From: Metaruminococcus_A sp050943475
GTDB lineage: Bacteria; Bacillota; Clostridia; Oscillospirales; Ruminococcaceae
Direction of reading: 5' to 3'
DNA: 64,000 nt
Assembly: GCA_050943475.1 (NCBI GenBank)
Contig: JBMNPF010000010.1
Location: forward strand, 1 to 64,000
Shown here: positions 62,466-64,000 of the stretch, piece by piece
Layout of the letters: each line of letters begins with the position of its first letter
Numbering within the stretch: the first letter of the stretch is position 1
Position numbers and translations under genes: made by a program
Notes under the pieces: generated by a model
Seen by the model: only the letters and a program-made list of their open reading frames with translations
Database searches by the model: none
What the model was told of the DNA's origin: nothing

Positions 62466-63134
62466 ATGATAGAGAAGATGCAGAAAGCGAATCCGGGAAT
62501 CAAGATTCTCCCGGTGGAGGATGCTGCTTTTGGAAAATACGGCCAGATCATTACCGGGTATGATTTTTCCGAGTACATCGCGTACATGAAAGCCAATACC
62601 CCGACCCCGAAAGAGGGCAATATTTACATTCCGTCGGATGAAAAGATGGAAGCGCTTGCGGTCACCAAAGAGGTCTCTGCAAATTTTTACGCTGAAATGC
62701 CGGTTCAGGTGGGCTACTGCAACGGCAGCACCTCCAGCCTTGACGCGCTGGAGTACCACAAAGGCAGCGAAATTGACCTTGCTGTGACCGATCTCGTGGT
62801 GCTGCTCGGCTCAATTACCGACATCAAAGACAATGTTTACGATTCCGCAAAGGTAGAGGCGTTCTACATCAAGGCGGGCACCGCTGTGGAGTTCTACGGC
62901 CCCACCCTGCATTTTGCCCCCTGCATGGTCGATGAAAACGGCTACCAGTGCGTCGTCGTGCTTCCGCGCGACACCAATTTCCCGCTGGACAACGCGGTTT
63001 CCCCCAAAAACAATGAAGACAAACTCCTGCTGATGAAAAACAAGTGGGTCATTGCACATCCGGACAGCGGTATGGCAAAAGATGGTGCCTACGTTGGTAT
63101 TACCGGTGTAAACCTCAAGCTCTCCATCGGTTAA
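62466..63134 (+). CDS. DUF4867-like cupin-type protein
   Basis: A 222-residue cytoplasmic protein that I match from memory to the DUF4867 family of Firmicutes, often near sugar-metabolism genes. YHKGSEIDLAVTDLVVLLG and KAGTAVEFYGPTLHFAPC look like the two halves of a cupin metal site (His, Glu and a later His). The function is not established. AGGAGTG precedes ATG 62466, and it has its own near-consensus promoter. Confidence 0.65.
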   Translation: MIEKMQKANPGIKILPVEDAAFGKYGQIITGYDFSEYIAYMKANTPTPKEGNIYIPSDEKMEALAVTKEVSANFYAEMPVQVGYCNGSTSSLDALEYHKGSEIDLAVTDLVVLLGSITDIKDNVYDSAKVEAFYIKAGTAVEFYGPTLHFAPCMVDENGYQCVVVLPRDTNFPLDNAVSPKNNEDKLLLMKNKWVIAHPDSGMAKDGAYVGITGVNLKLSIG

Positions 63135-63297
63135 GCAGGCCGTTTTGGCGGGCCGCCTCTTGTTTTGAGTCTCATTTTGTCACACGAAGTGGCTGCGGGT
63201 GTTTGTACCCGCGGCCGCTTTTTCGCTTTTTTACCACCCTAGCATCCCTCTAAACTTTCCGCACAGCCCCCGACTACACAAGGAGGTGTATGACGCA

Positions 63298-64000
63298 ATG
63301 TTCCAGATAAAATGGGCATGGGAGAATATGACCGGTTACCGGAAGCGGTACATAATGGCGCTGTCCTTTGTGGTGACCAGCTCGCTTCTCGTGTTCATCA
63401 ACCCGTTTATAACCCAAACCATTGTTGACGAAGTGCTGGTTGGTACGGCCGGACCGGACGGAGAGGTGGTCCGCAATTATGCCATCCTGGTTCCGCTGCT
63501 TATCACGATGGTGCTGGTTCATTTGTTCCGTATGAGCATGCTCAATGCAGGCGTTTACAACTGCGATTATGCGTCGCAGGGGATGCTTGTCAATATGCGC
63601 GAGCATTTGTACGACCGCATCCAGACGCAGGACAAGACCTATTACGACCGTTACCGCACCGGCGACCTGATGACCAGGCTCACCGGCGACCTCGACACGG
63701 TCCGCAATGCCTTTTCCTATGTGTTCCGCGAATTTATTATTGACATTTTCCTCTTTCTCACGACCACCGTTTTTTTTCTCACCATCAACCCCCTCTTTAC
63801 GGTGGCGGTGATGGCGGTGACGCCGGTTCTGCTCATCCTTTCCAAAATGTTTTCCAAAAAGGTGCGTTCCAAATATGTAATTCTGCGCGAACGGCTGAGC
63901 GAGCTCAACACCAAAGCGCAGGAGGATATTTCAGGCAACCGGGTCATTAAGGCGTTCGCAAGAGAGCCGTATGAGATTGATGAATTTGCCAAAAAGAACA
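63298..64000 (+). CDS. ABC exporter, transmembrane domain (3' end beyond window)
   Basis: The first 234 residues of an ABC transporter of the MsbA/LmrA fused type, cut by the window end. Hydrophobic helices begin at about residues 18-38 (YIMALSFVVTSSLLVFINPF), and the intracellular-loop signatures YYDRYRTGDLMTRLTGDLDTVR and KAQEDISGNRVIKAFAREPYE are typical of ABC type-1 exporters. The ATPase domain lies outside. AAGGAGGTG nine bases before ATG 63298 sets the start; a nearer ATG at 63290 leads to a stop after six codons. Substrate unknown. Confidence 0.9.
   Translation, partial: MFQIKWAWENMTGYRKRYIMALSFVVTSSLLVFINPFITQTIVDEVLVGTAGPDGEVVRNYAILVPLLITMVLVHLFRMSMLNAGVYNCDYASQGMLVNMREHLYDRIQTQDKTYYDRYRTGDLMTRLTGDLDTVRNAFSYVFREFIIDIFLFLTTTVFFLTINPLFTVAVMAVTPVLLILSKMFSKKVRSKYVILRERLSELNTKAQEDISGNRVIKAFAREPYEIDEFAKKN

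Overview
The window looks like the chromosome of a mid-GC, Gram-positive Clostridia member, most likely a gut Oscillospirales/Ruminococcaceae-type anaerobe. The evidence is strong AGGAGG ribosome sites, sigma-A promoters with 17-18 bp spacers, lipobox lipoproteins, an ECF-type vitamin transporter, neighbouring glycogen and oligosaccharide genes, and no outer-membrane genes. No tRNA, rRNA or CRISPR array was recognised.

Layout. 1-3454: a tandem array of membrane-anchored or lipoprotein paralogues ending in the motif SHLTPLE, with one small peptide gene. 3519-5336: typA. 5799-7978: an AT-rich remnant of an integrative element (cut-down tyrosine recombinase and small genes), followed by a gene-free stretch with a 141-bp tandem repeat. 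8772-12613: malQ-glgP glycogen operon. 13188-14465: CapA-like protein. 15072-19706: RND efflux permease plus TetR regulator, with a promoter and palindromic operator. 19838-21872: a membrane protein and a YitT protein. 22292-25819: an IlvD/Edd dehydratase and a fucose/arabinose isomerase-family protein. 25974-31828: a second cluster of the peptide/anchored-protein family, interrupted by coaX and an ECF S-component gene. 31960-36126: NAD salvage operon nadE-pncA-pncB. 36502-37524: epimerase-like protein. 37852-41812: ROK regulator, polyol dehydrogenase and xylulokinase. 42038-48328: acetyltransferase, NSS symporter and a minus-strand run of small enzymes and unknowns. 48599-55473: DMT transporter, double beta-helix protein, S51-like peptidase and two glycosidases, one resembling the exo-oligoxylanase Rex. 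55645-57703: GNAT and ROK sugar kinase. 57936-59765: asparagine synthetase. 60510-63134: two tandem aldo/keto reductases and a DUF4867-like protein. 63298-end: the start of an ABC exporter.

How the genes work together. Several sets point to plant-polysaccharide and polyol use: Rex-like GH8, GH63-like hydrolase, beta-helix protein, xylitol/sorbitol-type dehydrogenase with xylulokinase, sugar isomerase, sugar-acid dehydratase and ROK kinase. MalQ and GlgP mobilise storage glucan. CoaX with an ECF S component and the NadE/PncA/PncB set indicate vitamin uptake or salvage.

The most unusual content is the eight-member SHLTPLE-type surface protein family. In three places a member lies directly downstream of a small peptide gene or its remnant. 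Two of these peptides share a SKWGxGPLxxH(S/T)xxYCPY-type core, and two share a near-identical promoter, leader and signal peptide. This is a repeated two-gene module that I cannot assign to a known system; a secreted peptide with a cognate surface or immunity protein is one reading.
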